A stretch of DNA of 64,000 bases from NCBI GenBank assembly GCA_963839515.1, contig CAWIVN010000026.1, positions 1 through 64,000 of the forward strand, read 5' to 3'. Both the position numbers and the translations under genes were made by a program. This document shows, piece by piece, positions 44,051 through 53,338 of the stretch. The notes below the pieces were generated by a model that was not told the DNA's origin, ran no database searches, and saw only the letters and a program-made list of their open reading frames with translations. Source of the DNA: Fredericiella sp963839515 (GTDB taxonomy: Bacteria; Chloroflexota; Anaerolineae; Caldilineales; Caldilineaceae). Numbering within the stretch: position 1 is the stretch's first letter; every line of letters starts with the position of its first letter.

Positions 44051-45491
44051 TTACCGCCACCGGTTCCAGGCGCGCCACGGCACGTGCGATGCCGGCCCCC
44101 GTCACCACTTCAATCACTTCCTCGATCGGCTTGTAGGCGACAGGCGCCTCTTCGGCCAGCCCGCTTGTGCTGCCGGCGCGCACGCGGATGCCGCGGCTCT
44201 GCAGCTCCTGTTTGAGCGCGGCGCCTTGCACCTGTTTTTTGGCCGCCGTGCGGCTCATCATGCGCCCCGCACCATGACAGCTGGAGCCAAACGTTTGCTC
44301 CATGGCCCCCTGCGTGCCTGCCAGCACATACGAGGCCGTGCCCATGCTGCCGGGCACGAGCACCGGCTGCCCCACCGGCCGATAGTCGGCGGGCAGTTCG
44401 TCATGGTGCGGTGCAAAGGCGCGCGTGGCACCCTTACGATGCACGCATACCTCCATCTCACGTCCGCCGATGCGGTGCGTCTCGATCTTGGCGATGTTGT
44501 GCGCCACGTCGTACACCTGGCGCAGCTGCGACGAGATCCCGCTGTTGGCAAAAACGCTGTCAAAGCTTTCGCGCACGAGCATGGCCAACGCCTGGCGATT
44601 GGCGAAGGCAAAGTTGGCCGCTGCCTGCATAGCTGCCAGATAAGCGCGTCCTTCAGCCGTGTCGAGCGGCGCACAGACGAGCTCGCGATCGGGCAGCACA
44701 ATATTATGGCGCTGCATGACGCCTTGGAAGTCGCGCACGTAGTCGGTGCACACCTGGTGTCCGAGGCCGCGCGAGCCGCAGTGGATCAGCACGACGATCT
44801 GGTCGTCGCGCAGGCCATAAGCGTCGGCTACGTCGTAGTCGTAGATCTCGACGACGCGGTCAACTTCCAAGAAATGGTTGCCCGATCCAAGCGTACCGAG
44901 CTGGGTGCGCCCGCGCTCACGCGCCTGGCGACTGACCACGCCGGGCCTGGCTCCTTCCAGGCTGCCGTTGGCCTCGGTGTGCAGCAAGTCCTCCGGGGTC
45001 GCCAGGTCCTGGTCGAGACACCAGCGTGCGCCGCGCGCCAGCACGTCGTCCATTTCGCGGTCGTTGAGTGGGAAAGCCCCGCCGCCACCCATGCCGCTGG
45101 GGCAGGTCTTATAAAGTATGGTGGCCAGTTCGTTGATGTACGGCTCCAGCGCGGCGTAGCTCAGGTCACTGGCCAGCAGACGCACGCCGCAGTTGATGTC
45201 ATAGCCGATGCTGCCGGGGGAGATCACGCCGTGCGGCAGGGCCGTGGCCGCCACGCCGCCCACGGGGAAGCCGTAGCCCTGGTGAACGTCGGGCATGGCG
45301 ATGGCATAGCCGGCGACGCCGGGCAGCGTAGTGGCGTTGATCAACTGTTCCACGCTGCGATCGGTCAGCGCCTGTTCGAGCAGGGCGCGGCTGGCATAGA
45401 CACGCGCCGGCACACGCATGTCAGGCCGGAAGGACTTAGGGATCTCCCAGACGTACGTGTCGATCTGTTTCAAGTCTTTGAGGCTGATCAT
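44040..45491 (-). CDS. rtcB: RNA-splicing ligase RtcB
   Basis: A 483-residue GTP- and Mn-dependent RNA ligase that joins 2',3'-cyclic phosphate and 5'-OH ends in RNA repair or tRNA maturation. Conserved metal and guanylate segments are visible: MPDVHQGYGFPVGGVAA, SPGSIGYDINCGVRLL, LGTLGSGNHFLEVD, VLIHCGSRGLGHQV, and near the end GSSCHGAGRMMSR with the guanylated His. Start ATG 45491 (MISLKDLKQIDTYVWEIP) overlaps the archease stop by four bases (ATGA), giving translational coupling. A longer upstream frame overlapping archease is rejected. The length is typical for RtcB of the archaeal/bacterial archease-dependent type. Confidence 0.95.
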   Translation of the reverse strand: MISLKDLKQIDTYVWEIPKSFRPDMRVPARVYASRALLEQALTDRSVEQLINATTLPGVAGYAIAMPDVHQGYGFPVGGVAATALPHGVISPGSIGYDINCGVRLLASDLSYAALEPYINELATILYKTCPSGMGGGGAFPLNDREMDDVLARGARWCLDQDLATPEDLLHTEANGSLEGARPGVVSRQARERGRTQLGTLGSGNHFLEVDRVVEIYDYDVADAYGLRDDQIVVLIHCGSRGLGHQVCTDYVRDFQGVMQRHNIVLPDRELVCAPLDTAEGRAYLAAMQAAANFAFANRQALAMLVRESFDSVFANSGISSQLRQVYDVAHNIAKIETHRIGGREMEVCVHRKGATRAFAPHHDELPADYRPVGQPVLVPGSMGTASYVLAGTQGAMEQTFGSSCHGAGRMMSRTAAKKQVQGAALKQELQSRGIRVRAGSTSGLAEEAPVAYKPIEEVIEVVTGAGIARAVARLEPVAVIKG

Positions 45492-45934
45492 ATGTCGAAG
45501 AAGACCTCCGCCTTCCACCGTGCCGTATCTTGGTGTTCCTTCTCCTGGCCGATCCACAACTGGTGATAGGTGACCGCCTTGATTTGCAGCTCAGGTAGCT
45601 GGCGCGAGCGGCGGCCGCGGATAGTAGCCTGAATCGAACGCGAGCTGATCTCGTCCACCTGTACGTCGTCGGGAACGACACCAGAGACCTCGTGCAGGTA
45701 AAGAACTTCGTTGAGCCAGTCGACCAGCAGGCTTTCCAGATCGCCGGCGGTCAACTCAACTTCGAAGAATACCAGATCCTCCTCTTGTTCAGCCTCGACA
45801 CCCGTCAGTCCAATCATGGCACTGGCCAGGCAGCGGAACAGATCGGCAAGCGAGGGCGCATAGACACACAAACCGATTTCGGATGTGTGACCTAGCTCTT
45901 CGACTTCGCAATCGGCAATCTTGTGATTCATCAT
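45488..45934 (-). CDS. Archease, RtcB activator
   Basis: A small protein of about 148 residues that speeds guanylylation and turnover of RtcB. Typical features are the N-terminal EELGHTSEIGLCVYAPSLAD (the metal-binding Asp of the usual HTADI is a Glu in this copy), ESLLVDWLNEVLYLHEV in the middle and the C-terminal IKAVTYHQLWI, AEVFFDI. Start ATG 45934 (MMNHKIADCE) fits the family best; in-frame Met residues further up lack support and would overlap the divergent cyclase promoter. The TGA overlaps the rtcB ATG (ATGA). A conserved bacterial archease-RtcB pair usually indicates an inducible RNA-repair operon, but no RtcR-type sigma-54 regulator is in view. Confidence 0.88.
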   Translation of the reverse strand: MMNHKIADCEVEELGHTSEIGLCVYAPSLADLFRCLASAMIGLTGVEAEQEEDLVFFEVELTAGDLESLLVDWLNEVLYLHEVSGVVPDDVQVDEISSRSIQATIRGRRSRQLPELQIKAVTYHQLWIGQEKEHQDTARWKAEVFFDI

Positions 45935-46037
45935 AGGCGAGACATGTCGAGACATACAGTGAACACGGGCGGCGCTCTTCGCCACGATTGGAACACAGCG
46001 GTGATATAATTGCACGTTTGGAGGGACAGCGGAACGT

Positions 46038-47015
46038 ATGCCAGGACAGAAGACAGGAACAATTCGACACACACTTGCCCTATTTGCCATCGTCGCCGCC
46101 TTAGGTCTGGCGCAGGTGCTGCTCGCAGGGTGTTCCACCACGCAGACGGAAAATCAACCAGCGGCAACGCCCGCCGCCACCGCCACTACGGTTCAAGCAC
46201 CGGCGGCCCCGCCGGCCGAGTCGCCGCTCGCTGCAGCAGTCGCAGCACCGGCCACCGCAACGCCAGCGGAAGTCATGCCTCCCGACGCCCACCCGACCTC
46301 GCTGGTGGCGCCCAAGCTCTATACCTACCGCGTCGTAAACGTCTATCCGCACGACCAGGGCGCCTTTACGCAGGGGCTGATCGTGCGCGACGGCCAGTTT
46401 TTGGAAGGCACGGGCCAAGAAGGCCAGTCTACCTTGCGCCGGGTAGAAATTGAGAGCGGCAAGGTGCTGGAAAACCATAAGCTGGAGGACCAGTACTTTG
46501 GCGAGGGCATCACCGAGCTAAATGGCAAGATCTACCAGCTGACTTGGAAAAACGGCGTCGGCCTTATCTACGACGCCCAGAGTCTGGCGCCGGCCGGCCA
46601 GTTTCAGTACGGCGGCGAAGGCTGGGGCATCACGCATGACGGCCAACAGCTAATCGTCAGCGACGGCACCTCCGTCCTGCAGTTCTGGGACCCAACCACG
46701 CTGCAGCCGACCGGTGGCGTGTATGTCTCACTTTTTGGTCTGCCGATCACGCAGATCAACGAGTTGGAATACTTTGACGGGACAGTCTGGGCCAACATTT
46801 GGCAGACTAACTTAATCGTGCGCGTCGACCCGGCCAGCGGGCAGGTCACCGGTGTAGTAGACATGGCGGGCCTGCTCGACTATGCGCCGCCCGCCGCACA
46901 ACCAACCGACGTTCTCAACGGCATCGCCTATGACGAAGAAAGCGGGCGCCTCTTCGTCACCGGCAAGCTATGGCCGGCCATCTTCGAAATCGAACTAGTG
47001 GAAGTGACGCAATGA
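46038..47015 (+). CDS. Glutaminyl-peptide cyclotransferase lipoprotein
   Basis: A 325-residue exported protein of the bacterial/plant-type glutaminyl cyclase family, a five-bladed beta-propeller that converts N-terminal Gln to pyroglutamate. A lipoprotein signal ends AQVLLAGC (Cys near residue 32), followed by a Pro/Ala/Thr spacer of about 60 residues. The catalytic propeller starts VVNVYPHDQGAFTQGLIV, which is the family hallmark (FTQGL). Later motifs are LEGTGQEGQSTLRRVE, INELEYFDGTVWANIWQTN and LNGIAYDEESGRLFVTGKLW, all typical. Its TGA overlaps the ATG of purD (ATGA). Extracellular or surface proteins with N-terminal Gln are the expected substrates. Confidence 0.88.
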   Translation: MPGQKTGTIRHTLALFAIVAALGLAQVLLAGCSTTQTENQPAATPAATATTVQAPAAPPAESPLAAAVAAPATATPAEVMPPDAHPTSLVAPKLYTYRVVNVYPHDQGAFTQGLIVRDGQFLEGTGQEGQSTLRRVEIESGKVLENHKLEDQYFGEGITELNGKIYQLTWKNGVGLIYDAQSLAPAGQFQYGGEGWGITHDGQQLIVSDGTSVLQFWDPTTLQPTGGVYVSLFGLPITQINELEYFDGTVWANIWQTNLIVRVDPASGQVTGVVDMAGLLDYAPPAAQPTDVLNGIAYDEESGRLFVTGKLWPAIFEIELVEVTQ

Positions 47016-48373
47016 AGATTCTCCTGATCGGCGGCGGTGGCCGCGAACATGCCATCGCCCATGCCCTGATCGCTTCGCCGCGGCTGGAACAGCTCTACGT
47101 TGCCCCCGGCAACGGCGGGACGGCAACCCTGGCCAAGACGGAAAATGTGGACATTGCCGTCACCGCGTTCGACGAGCTGGTCGCATTTGCACGGGAGCAT
47201 GCCGTCGACCTCACCGTGGTCGGCCCTGAGGCTCCACTCGTGGCCGGCATCGTGGATCGCTTCCGTGCAGCCGAGCTGCCCATCTTTGGCCCAACGCAAG
47301 CGGCCGCGCAGATCGAAGGCTCCAAGGCGTTTTCCAAGGCCTTCATGCTGCGCCACAATATTCCGACCGGCCGCGCCGAGGCGTTTGACGACTTTGACGA
47401 GGCGATGCGCTATTTACGCCAGTTGGACTTCACACCGGTGATCAAGGCCAGTGGCCTGGCCGCGGGCAAGGGCGTGGTGCTGCCGCCCTCACGCGAGGCT
47501 GCTGCGGCGGCTGTGGCCAGTATGATGCTGGACCACCGCTTTGGCGAGGCCGGGGCCACCATCGTGATCGAGGAGCGTCTTAGCGGTCCCGAGGTGTCGG
47601 TGCTGGCGTTTAGCGACGGGCGCAGCGTGCGCACCATGCCGCCGGCGCAGGACCACAAGCGGCTGCTCGACGGCGACAATGGCCCGAACACGGGCGGCAT
47701 GGGCGCCTTTGCGCCTTCGCCCCTGTTCAACGCCGAGGCGTTGGCCATCGCCGAACGCACCATCCTTCTACCGACCGTACAGGGTATGGCAGAGGAAGGG
47801 ATGCCGTTCGTGGGTGTCCTCTATGCGGGGCTGATGCTGACCTCGCAGGGGCCCAAGGTGCTCGAATTCAACGCCCGTTTCGGCGACCCGGAAACCCAGG
47901 TGCTGCTGCCGCTGCTGGAGACTGACTTGATCGAGGTGCTGCTGGCCTGCGTGGAAGGACGTCTCGATCAAACACCCGTGCAGTGGAAAAACGAGGCCGC
48001 GGTGACGGTCGTCATGGCGGCGCAGGGTTACCCGGAACAGTACCCGACCGGCCACGATATCATGGGGATTGAGCGGGCCACCGACTCCGGCTGCATCGTC
48101 TACCTCGCCGGCGCGCGGCGCAAGGAGCGGCGCCTGCTGACGGCAGGCGGCCGCGTGCTCTCGGTGACTGCGCTTGGCTCGACCGTCGAACAGGCGGCAC
48201 AGCGCGCTTACCGCGGCGTCGAAAAGATCGCCTTTAACGAGGCGCAGTATCGCCGCGACATCGGTCGCGAGGCGCCGCCGCAAGCGAGGGGCAGCAAAAC
48301 GAGACCGCGGCCGAGTGGCACAAAAAAGCCGTCGGCTACTCCGCGCCACAAGCGCAAGCCATCAGCCAGATAA
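47012..48373 (+). CDS. purD: Phosphoribosylamine-glycine ligase PurD
   Basis: A 453-residue ATP-grasp enzyme of purine synthesis that joins phosphoribosylamine and glycine. The N-terminal motif is MKILLIGGGGREHAIAHAL. The ATP-grasp core carries KASGLAAGKGVVLPPS, GPEVSVLAFSDG and EFNARFGDPETQVLLPLL, and the late part has AAQGYPEQYPTG. Start ATG 47012 lies in an ATGA overlap with the cyclase gene, so the longer in-frame start at 46970 is not used. A basic, Pro/Lys/Arg-rich tail of about 30 residues (from EAPPQARG) extends beyond the normal end. It belongs with purM and purN downstream, although a peptidase gene lies between. Confidence 0.95.
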   Translation: MKILLIGGGGREHAIAHALIASPRLEQLYVAPGNGGTATLAKTENVDIAVTAFDELVAFAREHAVDLTVVGPEAPLVAGIVDRFRAAELPIFGPTQAAAQIEGSKAFSKAFMLRHNIPTGRAEAFDDFDEAMRYLRQLDFTPVIKASGLAAGKGVVLPPSREAAAAAVASMMLDHRFGEAGATIVIEERLSGPEVSVLAFSDGRSVRTMPPAQDHKRLLDGDNGPNTGGMGAFAPSPLFNAEALAIAERTILLPTVQGMAEEGMPFVGVLYAGLMLTSQGPKVLEFNARFGDPETQVLLPLLETDLIEVLLACVEGRLDQTPVQWKNEAAVTVVMAAQGYPEQYPTGHDIMGIERATDSGCIVYLAGARRKERRLLTAGGRVLSVTALGSTVEQAAQRAYRGVEKIAFNEAQYRRDIGREAPPQARGSKTRPRPSGTKKPSATPRHKRKPSAR

Positions 48374-48412
48374 ACGGGCAAATTGCCTGAATCAATAGAT
48401 CGTTGGAATATT

Positions 48413-49885
48413 ATGGCAGATCAAACGAAACCACAGCCGGTGCCCGCACCTGAACCCACACCGGCCAGGCCCGAACTCAAGGACGAAATCACCGAAACCG
48501 AACACACCGTCGTCATCAACGACCAGATCGTGGTCTATACGGCGACGACGGGACGCATGGTGATGAAGGATGAAGAAGGCAAGTCCAAGGCCACCATCTT
48601 TTTCATCGCCTATACACGCAAGAACGTAGAGAATCCCAGCCGGCGACCGTTGACTATCTCGTTTAACGGCGGCCCGGGGTCTTCGTCGGTCTGGCTGCAC
48701 CTGGGGCTCCTGGGTCCGCGCCGCGTGGTTTCGGGCGACGTGGACAGCCCGGTGCCGCCTCCGTATCGGCTGACGGACAACGAATTTTCGCTGCTGGATG
48801 TGACCGATCTGGTCTTCGTAGACCCCGTAGGCACCGGATTCAGCCGCCCGGCCCCAGGCGAGGAAGCCAAGCAGTTCCACGGCGTGGAGCAGGATGTGGA
48901 GTCGGTGGGCGAGTTCATCCGCCTGTTTGTCTCCCGCTATAAGCGCTGGTCGTCGCCCAAGTTCCTGATCGGCGAGAGCTACGGCACCACCCGTGCCTCG
49001 GCCCTGGCCGGCCACTTGCAGAGTAAGTACGGTCTCTATCTAAACGGGTTGCTGCTGGTGTCGGTCGTACTCAACTTCCAGACGTTGGAGTTCGAGATAG
49101 GCAACGACTTGCCCTACATCCTATATGTGCCCGCCTACGCCGCCACGGCCTGGTACCACAAGCGTTTGGCGCCAGAGCTCCAGGCCGACTTCGTTCGCAC
49201 CCTGAAGGATGCCGAGGCGTTTGCCTGCAGCGAGTATATGAGCGCGCTGTTCCAAGGCGACGCCCTGCCTGCCGAGCAGCGGGCAATAGTCGTGGAGAAG
49301 CTGGCGCGCTTCACTGGACTGTCGCCCGCCTATATCGAGCGCACCAATCTGCGCATCGAGATCATGCGTTTCTGCAAGGAACTGCTGCGCGACGAGCGGC
49401 GTACCGTGGGACGGCTCGACAGCCGCTTTACGGGGGCCGACCGCGATGCAGCGGGCGAAACGATCGCCTACGACCCCAGTTCGGCCGCCACCTACGGCCC
49501 TTATGCCGGGGCGCTCAACGCCTATGTGCGCGACGAGCTCAACTTCGGCAGCGATCTCGCATATGAGGTGCTGGCGCACCTGTACGAGACGTGGGACTAC
49601 AGCAAGCACCAGAACAAGTATGTGAACATGAGCGAAACGCTGCGTGCCGCCATGACGCAAAACCCGTATCTCAAGGTGATCATCGCCAACGGCTATTTTG
49701 ACCTGGCCACGCCCTACTCCGCCACTGAGTACACGGTCACTCACCTGGGGTTGGAGCCGCACCTGCGCGGCAACCTGCAGATGACCTACTACCAGGCAGG
49801 CCACATGATGTACGTGCACGACCCATCGCTGCGCCAGTTAGCGGACGACCTGCGCCGGTTCGTGGTCCAGTCTGTCCCAGCGTAA
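48413..49885 (+). CDS. S10-family serine carboxypeptidase-like protein
   Basis: A 490-residue alpha/beta hydrolase of peptidase family S10. The oxyanion region is ISFNGGPGSSSVWLHLG, the nucleophile Ser is in FLIGESYGTTRASALAGHL, the Asp is probably in NGYFDLATPYS, and the catalytic His is in YYQAGHMMYVHDPSL, giving the full triad. There is no signal peptide; the N-terminus is Pro/Glu-rich (KPQPVPAPEPTPARPE), so it is probably cytoplasmic, as in related bacterial S10 proteins. I start at ATG 48413 (MADQTKPQP); a TTG at 48383 is possible. It sits between purD and purM on the same strand, with no evident metabolic link. Confidence 0.88.
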   Translation: MADQTKPQPVPAPEPTPARPELKDEITETEHTVVINDQIVVYTATTGRMVMKDEEGKSKATIFFIAYTRKNVENPSRRPLTISFNGGPGSSSVWLHLGLLGPRRVVSGDVDSPVPPPYRLTDNEFSLLDVTDLVFVDPVGTGFSRPAPGEEAKQFHGVEQDVESVGEFIRLFVSRYKRWSSPKFLIGESYGTTRASALAGHLQSKYGLYLNGLLLVSVVLNFQTLEFEIGNDLPYILYVPAYAATAWYHKRLAPELQADFVRTLKDAEAFACSEYMSALFQGDALPAEQRAIVVEKLARFTGLSPAYIERTNLRIEIMRFCKELLRDERRTVGRLDSRFTGADRDAAGETIAYDPSSAATYGPYAGALNAYVRDELNFGSDLAYEVLAHLYETWDYSKHQNKYVNMSETLRAAMTQNPYLKVIIANGYFDLATPYSATEYTVTHLGLEPHLRGNLQMTYYQAGHMMYVHDPSLRQLADDLRRFVVQSVPA

Positions 49886-49896
49886 ACGGCATCGTT

Positions 49897-49958
49897 CGTG
49901 CCTGGCTCGCCACCCTGCAACTTGCCTACAAGCTACCTGGTGTGGCGAGCCTCGCACG
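49897..49958. repeat. Dispersed inverted-repeat element, family II, copy 1
   Basis: CGTGCCTGGCTCGCCACC (49897-49914) faces GGTGTGGCGAGCCTCGCACG (49939-49958), imperfect arms with a 24-bp loop. A related element with the same GCTCGC/GCGAGC and CGTGC/GCACG blocks lies at 59006-59067. It fills most of the gap between the peptidase gene and purM. Confidence 0.6.
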
Positions 49959-49992
49959 GCAGTACAAGTCAGGGTAGTCTAGAGAGGTATTT

Positions 49993-51027
49993 ATGACAAG
50001 CAGTGCCTATCGCGCAGCGGGCGTAGATATCGACGCCGGCAGCCGTGCGGTCGAGTTGATGAAGGATGCTGTGCGCTCGACGTTTACGCCCAGCGTGTTG
50101 GCCGACGTCGGCAGCTTTGGTGGGCTGTTCGCCCTCGAAAACCTGCCGGCGCAGCCCGTGCTGGTCAGTTCGATCGACGGGGTGGGCACCAAGGTCAAGC
50201 TGGCGGCGCAGCTGGGACGCTGGCAGGATATCGGCCAGGACCTGGTCAACCACTGTGTCAACGACATCCTGGTGCAGAATGCGCGGCCGCTCTTCTTTCT
50301 GGATTATGTCGCCGCCAGCAAGCTGGACCCGCAGGCAGTGGCCAGCGTGGTCTCAGGCATGGCAGCTGCCTGCCGCGCCGCCCGCTGCGCGCTGATCGGC
50401 GGCGAAACGGCCGAAATGCCGGGCGTCTATGCCGAAGGGGCATTTGACGTGGCGGGAGCAGTCGTCGGCCTCGTGGATCGCGCCGCCCTGCTGCCGCGGC
50501 AGGACGAGATGGAGGCAGGCGACATGCTCGTCGGCCTGCCGAGCAGCGGGCCCCATACCAACGGCTATTCATTAATCCGCCGTGCCGTCGAAGGGCAAGA
50601 CATGCGCCAGGTGCTCGCCGATGGGCAGACGCTGGCGGATGCGTTGCTGGCCCCACACCACTGCTATCTTGGTGAAGTGGAGACGATCCAGGCTGCAGGA
50701 TTTGCCATCAAGGGCATGGCTCACATCACCGGCGGCGGCTTTGTCGAGAATGTACCGCGTATGCTGCCAGCGCACCTGGCGGCGCGCATCGTGACCAAGA
50801 GTTGGACGGTGCCGCCACTCTTTCAGCAGGTCATTCACTGGAGTGGAATTGCGCGCCAGGAGGCATACCGTGTCTTCAACCTCGGTATCGGCATGGTGCT
50901 GGTCATGGATGCCGACTGCGTCGAACCCGTACTAAACCTGCTGCCGCAAGCCAACGTGATCGGCCGGCTGATCGAACGACCAGCAGACGAACCGGCCATC
51001 CAGATCGTTTTTCCGGAGAGACAATGA
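49993..51027 (+). CDS. purM: Phosphoribosylformylglycinamidine cyclo-ligase PurM
   Basis: A 344-residue AIR synthetase that closes the imidazole ring using ATP. It has the usual AIRS-family two-domain form: VLVSSIDGVGTKVKLAAQLG, then DLVNHCVNDILVQNARPLFF, CALIGGETAEMPGVY, SSGPHTNGYSLIRR, HITGGGFVENVPRML and VFNLGIGMVLV. ATG 49993 is preceded by GAGAGG at a good distance. The TGA at 51025-51027 overlaps the purN ATG (ATGA), so the two are coupled. Length is standard. Confidence 0.95.
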   Translation: MTSSAYRAAGVDIDAGSRAVELMKDAVRSTFTPSVLADVGSFGGLFALENLPAQPVLVSSIDGVGTKVKLAAQLGRWQDIGQDLVNHCVNDILVQNARPLFFLDYVAASKLDPQAVASVVSGMAAACRAARCALIGGETAEMPGVYAEGAFDVAGAVVGLVDRAALLPRQDEMEAGDMLVGLPSSGPHTNGYSLIRRAVEGQDMRQVLADGQTLADALLAPHHCYLGEVETIQAAGFAIKGMAHITGGGFVENVPRMLPAHLAARIVTKSWTVPPLFQQVIHWSGIARQEAYRVFNLGIGMVLVMDADCVEPVLNLLPQANVIGRLIERPADEPAIQIVFPERQ

Positions 51028-51662
51028 GCGCACGACTGGCGGTACTGATTTCGGGCAACGGCAGCAACCTGCAGGCAATCATCGACGCCGCCCGCATGCG
51101 CGTGCTGCCGGCGGAGATCGTCGTAGTTGTCTCCAATCGCAAAGATGCTCTTGGCTTGGAGCGGGCGGACAAGGCAGGTATCCCCACGCTGTACCACCCG
51201 CTCAAGCCTTACAGCGACGCCGGCCGCAGCCGCCAGGAGTACGACGCCGACCTGGCCGCACGATTACGCACCTATAACCCGGATTGGGTTGTGCTGGCGG
51301 GCTGGATGCACATTCTCAGCCACGAATTCCTGCGCCACTTCCCCTACCGCGTCGTCAACCTGCACCCGGCGCTGCCCGGCCACTTCCCCGGCGCGCACGC
51401 CATTGCCGAGGCGCTGGCGGCGTACAAGGCGGGCACCATCAAGCACACGGGCTGCATGGTGCATCTGGTGCCAGACGAGGGGGTGGACAGCGGCCCGATC
51501 ATCGGCTCCGTCGACGTGCCCATCTATCCCAACGACAGCGAGGAAACGCTCGCCCAGCGCATGCACCAGGCGGAGCACACACTGCTCGTGCAGTCGCTGC
51601 TGCGCCTGGTCGAAGGGGACGAAGACCTCGACGAAGAGTGGGATGAGGAAGACGAGGGGTAG
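51024..51662 (+). CDS. purN: Phosphoribosylglycinamide formyltransferase PurN
   Basis: A 212-residue GAR transformylase using 10-formyl-tetrahydrofolate. The N-terminal loop is LAVLISGNGSNLQAIIDAA, the folate site is WVVLAGWMHILSHEFL, and the catalytic segment is NLHPALPGHFPGAHAIAEAL with the His, followed by HLVPDEGVDSGPII carrying the catalytic Asp. A short acidic tail (EGDEDLDEEWDEEDEG) extends the C-terminus. ATG 51024 lies in an ATGA overlap with purM. It converges with the acyl-CoA ligase gene, the stop codons being only two bases apart. Confidence 0.94.
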   Translation: MSARLAVLISGNGSNLQAIIDAARMRVLPAEIVVVVSNRKDALGLERADKAGIPTLYHPLKPYSDAGRSRQEYDADLAARLRTYNPDWVVLAGWMHILSHEFLRHFPYRVVNLHPALPGHFPGAHAIAEALAAYKAGTIKHTGCMVHLVPDEGVDSGPIIGSVDVPIYPNDSEETLAQRMHQAEHTLLVQSLLRLVEGDEDLDEEWDEEDEG

Positions 51663-51664
51663 TG

Positions 51665-53233
51665 CTACATCCCCTTGAGCATTCTCCTCAAGATTTTGCC
51701 CGTGGGTGACTTCGGTACCTGGTCGATAAACTCCACAATACGGATACGCTTGTAGGGAGCGACTCGCTCGGCGACAAAGGACATGATCTCCTCCTCAGTG
51801 ACCTCGCCGCGGCGCACGACAAAGGCCTTCGGCAGCTCGCCGGCAGACTCGTCCGGCACGCCTACCACGGCAGCATCGGCGACGGCCGGGTGCGTCACCA
51901 GGATCGCTTCCAGTTCCGCCGGGGCGACCTGGTAGGCATTGTACTTGATCAGTTCCTTGACGCGGTCGACGATCCAGAAGTAGCAGTCCTCGTCGGCGAA
52001 GCCGATATCGCCCGTGTGCAGCCAACCCTCGGCGTCAACCGTGGCCGCCGTCGCACCGGGATTGTTCAAGTAGCCCTTCATCACCTGCGGCCCCCAGATC
52101 AACAGCTCGCCGTCTTGGTTCGGTCCCAGGTCGGCCCCCGTGGCGACGTCCACGACCCGCACCTTCGTATTGGGTATCGGCGCACCTACGCTGCCGCCCT
52201 TGGGTTTTCCCGGCGGCGTGATACCGCGGAAATGCGTGACCGGGCTGGCCTCAGTCATGCCGTACCCCTGCATGACGCTGACGTTGAGCCGCTGCTGCAC
52301 GGCAGCTTCCAGATCGGCCCCTAACGGCGCTGCGCCGGACACCACCAGGCGCAGTTTGGACAGGTCGTACTGGGCTACGAGGGGATGCTTGGCGAGCGCC
52401 AGAATGATCGGCGGCACTAGGATGGCATTGGTGATCGAGTATTTCTGCATGGTGCCCAGGAACTGCTCCATGTCAAAGCGCGGCATCGTCACCACCGTCG
52501 CCCCCTTGTAGAGCGCCCAGCTCATGATGACCACCATGCCGTAAATATGATAGAACGGCAGCAGGCCCAACACGACGTCGCTCTCGCGCACTTCATTTTC
52601 AGGTGAAGCCGGCGCGGCGACACACTGCATGACATTTGCCACGAGGTTGTAGTGCGTGAGCATGACGCCCTTGGGGAAGCCGGTCGTACCGCTTGAGTAG
52701 GGCAGCACCACCAGGTCTTCCTTGGGATTGATCTCCACGGACGGCAGCTGCCCGTCGCTCTTCAACAGGCTGGCAAACGGCGTCGCGCCCTCAGCTTCGC
52801 CAAAGACAAAAATCTCCTCGATGCCGCCAACTGCTTGGACGGCAGCCAAGGCATTGGGCAGGAACTGGGGTATCGTCAGCAGGTAGCGGGCGCCGGCATC
52901 CTTGAGTTGTTGCGCCAGTTCGTGGGCCGTGTACAGTGGGTTGACCGTGGTGTTGATGCCACCCAAGGTAGCGACGGCATGGAAAGCAATAGCGTATTCG
53001 GGCAAGTTAGGGCTGTAAATCGCAAAGACGTCGCCTTTCTTGAGCCCGCGCCTGGCCAAACTGGACGCGACCAGGCGAATGGCCCCTACGAGTTGCCCGT
53101 AGGTCAGCGTCCGGCCCGTGGGGCCGTCGATGAGCGCCGGCTTGTCGGCACGCGCGGCTGCTTCTTGAAACAGGTACTGTGTCAACGGCAAATCGGGAAT
53201 CGACACGTCGGGAAAGGGACTGGCAAACGGCAT
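51665..53233 (-). CDS. Acyl-CoA/4-coumarate-CoA ligase-like enzyme
   Basis: A 522-residue adenylate-forming enzyme (AMP-binding, ANL superfamily) that activates a carboxylic acid to its CoA thioester. The P-loop is LPYSSGTTGFPKGVML, followed by VMQGYGMTEASP. The GWLHTGDIGFADEDCYFWIV segment binds ATP ribose, the hinge is DRVKELIKYNAYQVAPAELE, and the catalytic Lys is in PKSPTGKILRRML. Overall form is nearest to plant-type 4-coumarate-CoA ligases and medium/long-chain acyl-CoA ligases. Start ATG 53233 (MPFASPF) has GGAGG just upstream; an earlier GTG at 53245 is less likely. The real acid substrate is unknown, and no beta-oxidation genes are adjacent. Confidence 0.88.
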   Translation of the reverse strand: MPFASPFPDVSIPDLPLTQYLFQEAAARADKPALIDGPTGRTLTYGQLVGAIRLVASSLARRGLKKGDVFAIYSPNLPEYAIAFHAVATLGGINTTVNPLYTAHELAQQLKDAGARYLLTIPQFLPNALAAVQAVGGIEEIFVFGEAEGATPFASLLKSDGQLPSVEINPKEDLVVLPYSSGTTGFPKGVMLTHYNLVANVMQCVAAPASPENEVRESDVVLGLLPFYHIYGMVVIMSWALYKGATVVTMPRFDMEQFLGTMQKYSITNAILVPPIILALAKHPLVAQYDLSKLRLVVSGAAPLGADLEAAVQQRLNVSVMQGYGMTEASPVTHFRGITPPGKPKGGSVGAPIPNTKVRVVDVATGADLGPNQDGELLIWGPQVMKGYLNNPGATAATVDAEGWLHTGDIGFADEDCYFWIVDRVKELIKYNAYQVAPAELEAILVTHPAVADAAVVGVPDESAGELPKAFVVRRGEVTEEEIMSFVAERVAPYKRIRIVEFIDQVPKSPTGKILRRMLKGM

Positions 53234-53338
53234 GGGTTCCTCCACAATATTCGGCTGTAGGTATAAACGGAAGCGGGTGCATGGGAAGCGGCGCTATCGT
53301 ACCACGAAGCCGGCGTCTGCACAATCGCCTATTGTGAA

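Noticed and set aside
43986..45566. 526-residue plus-strand frame across rtcB and archease
   Set aside because: It lies wholly opposite two well-recognised genes and shows no domain signature.
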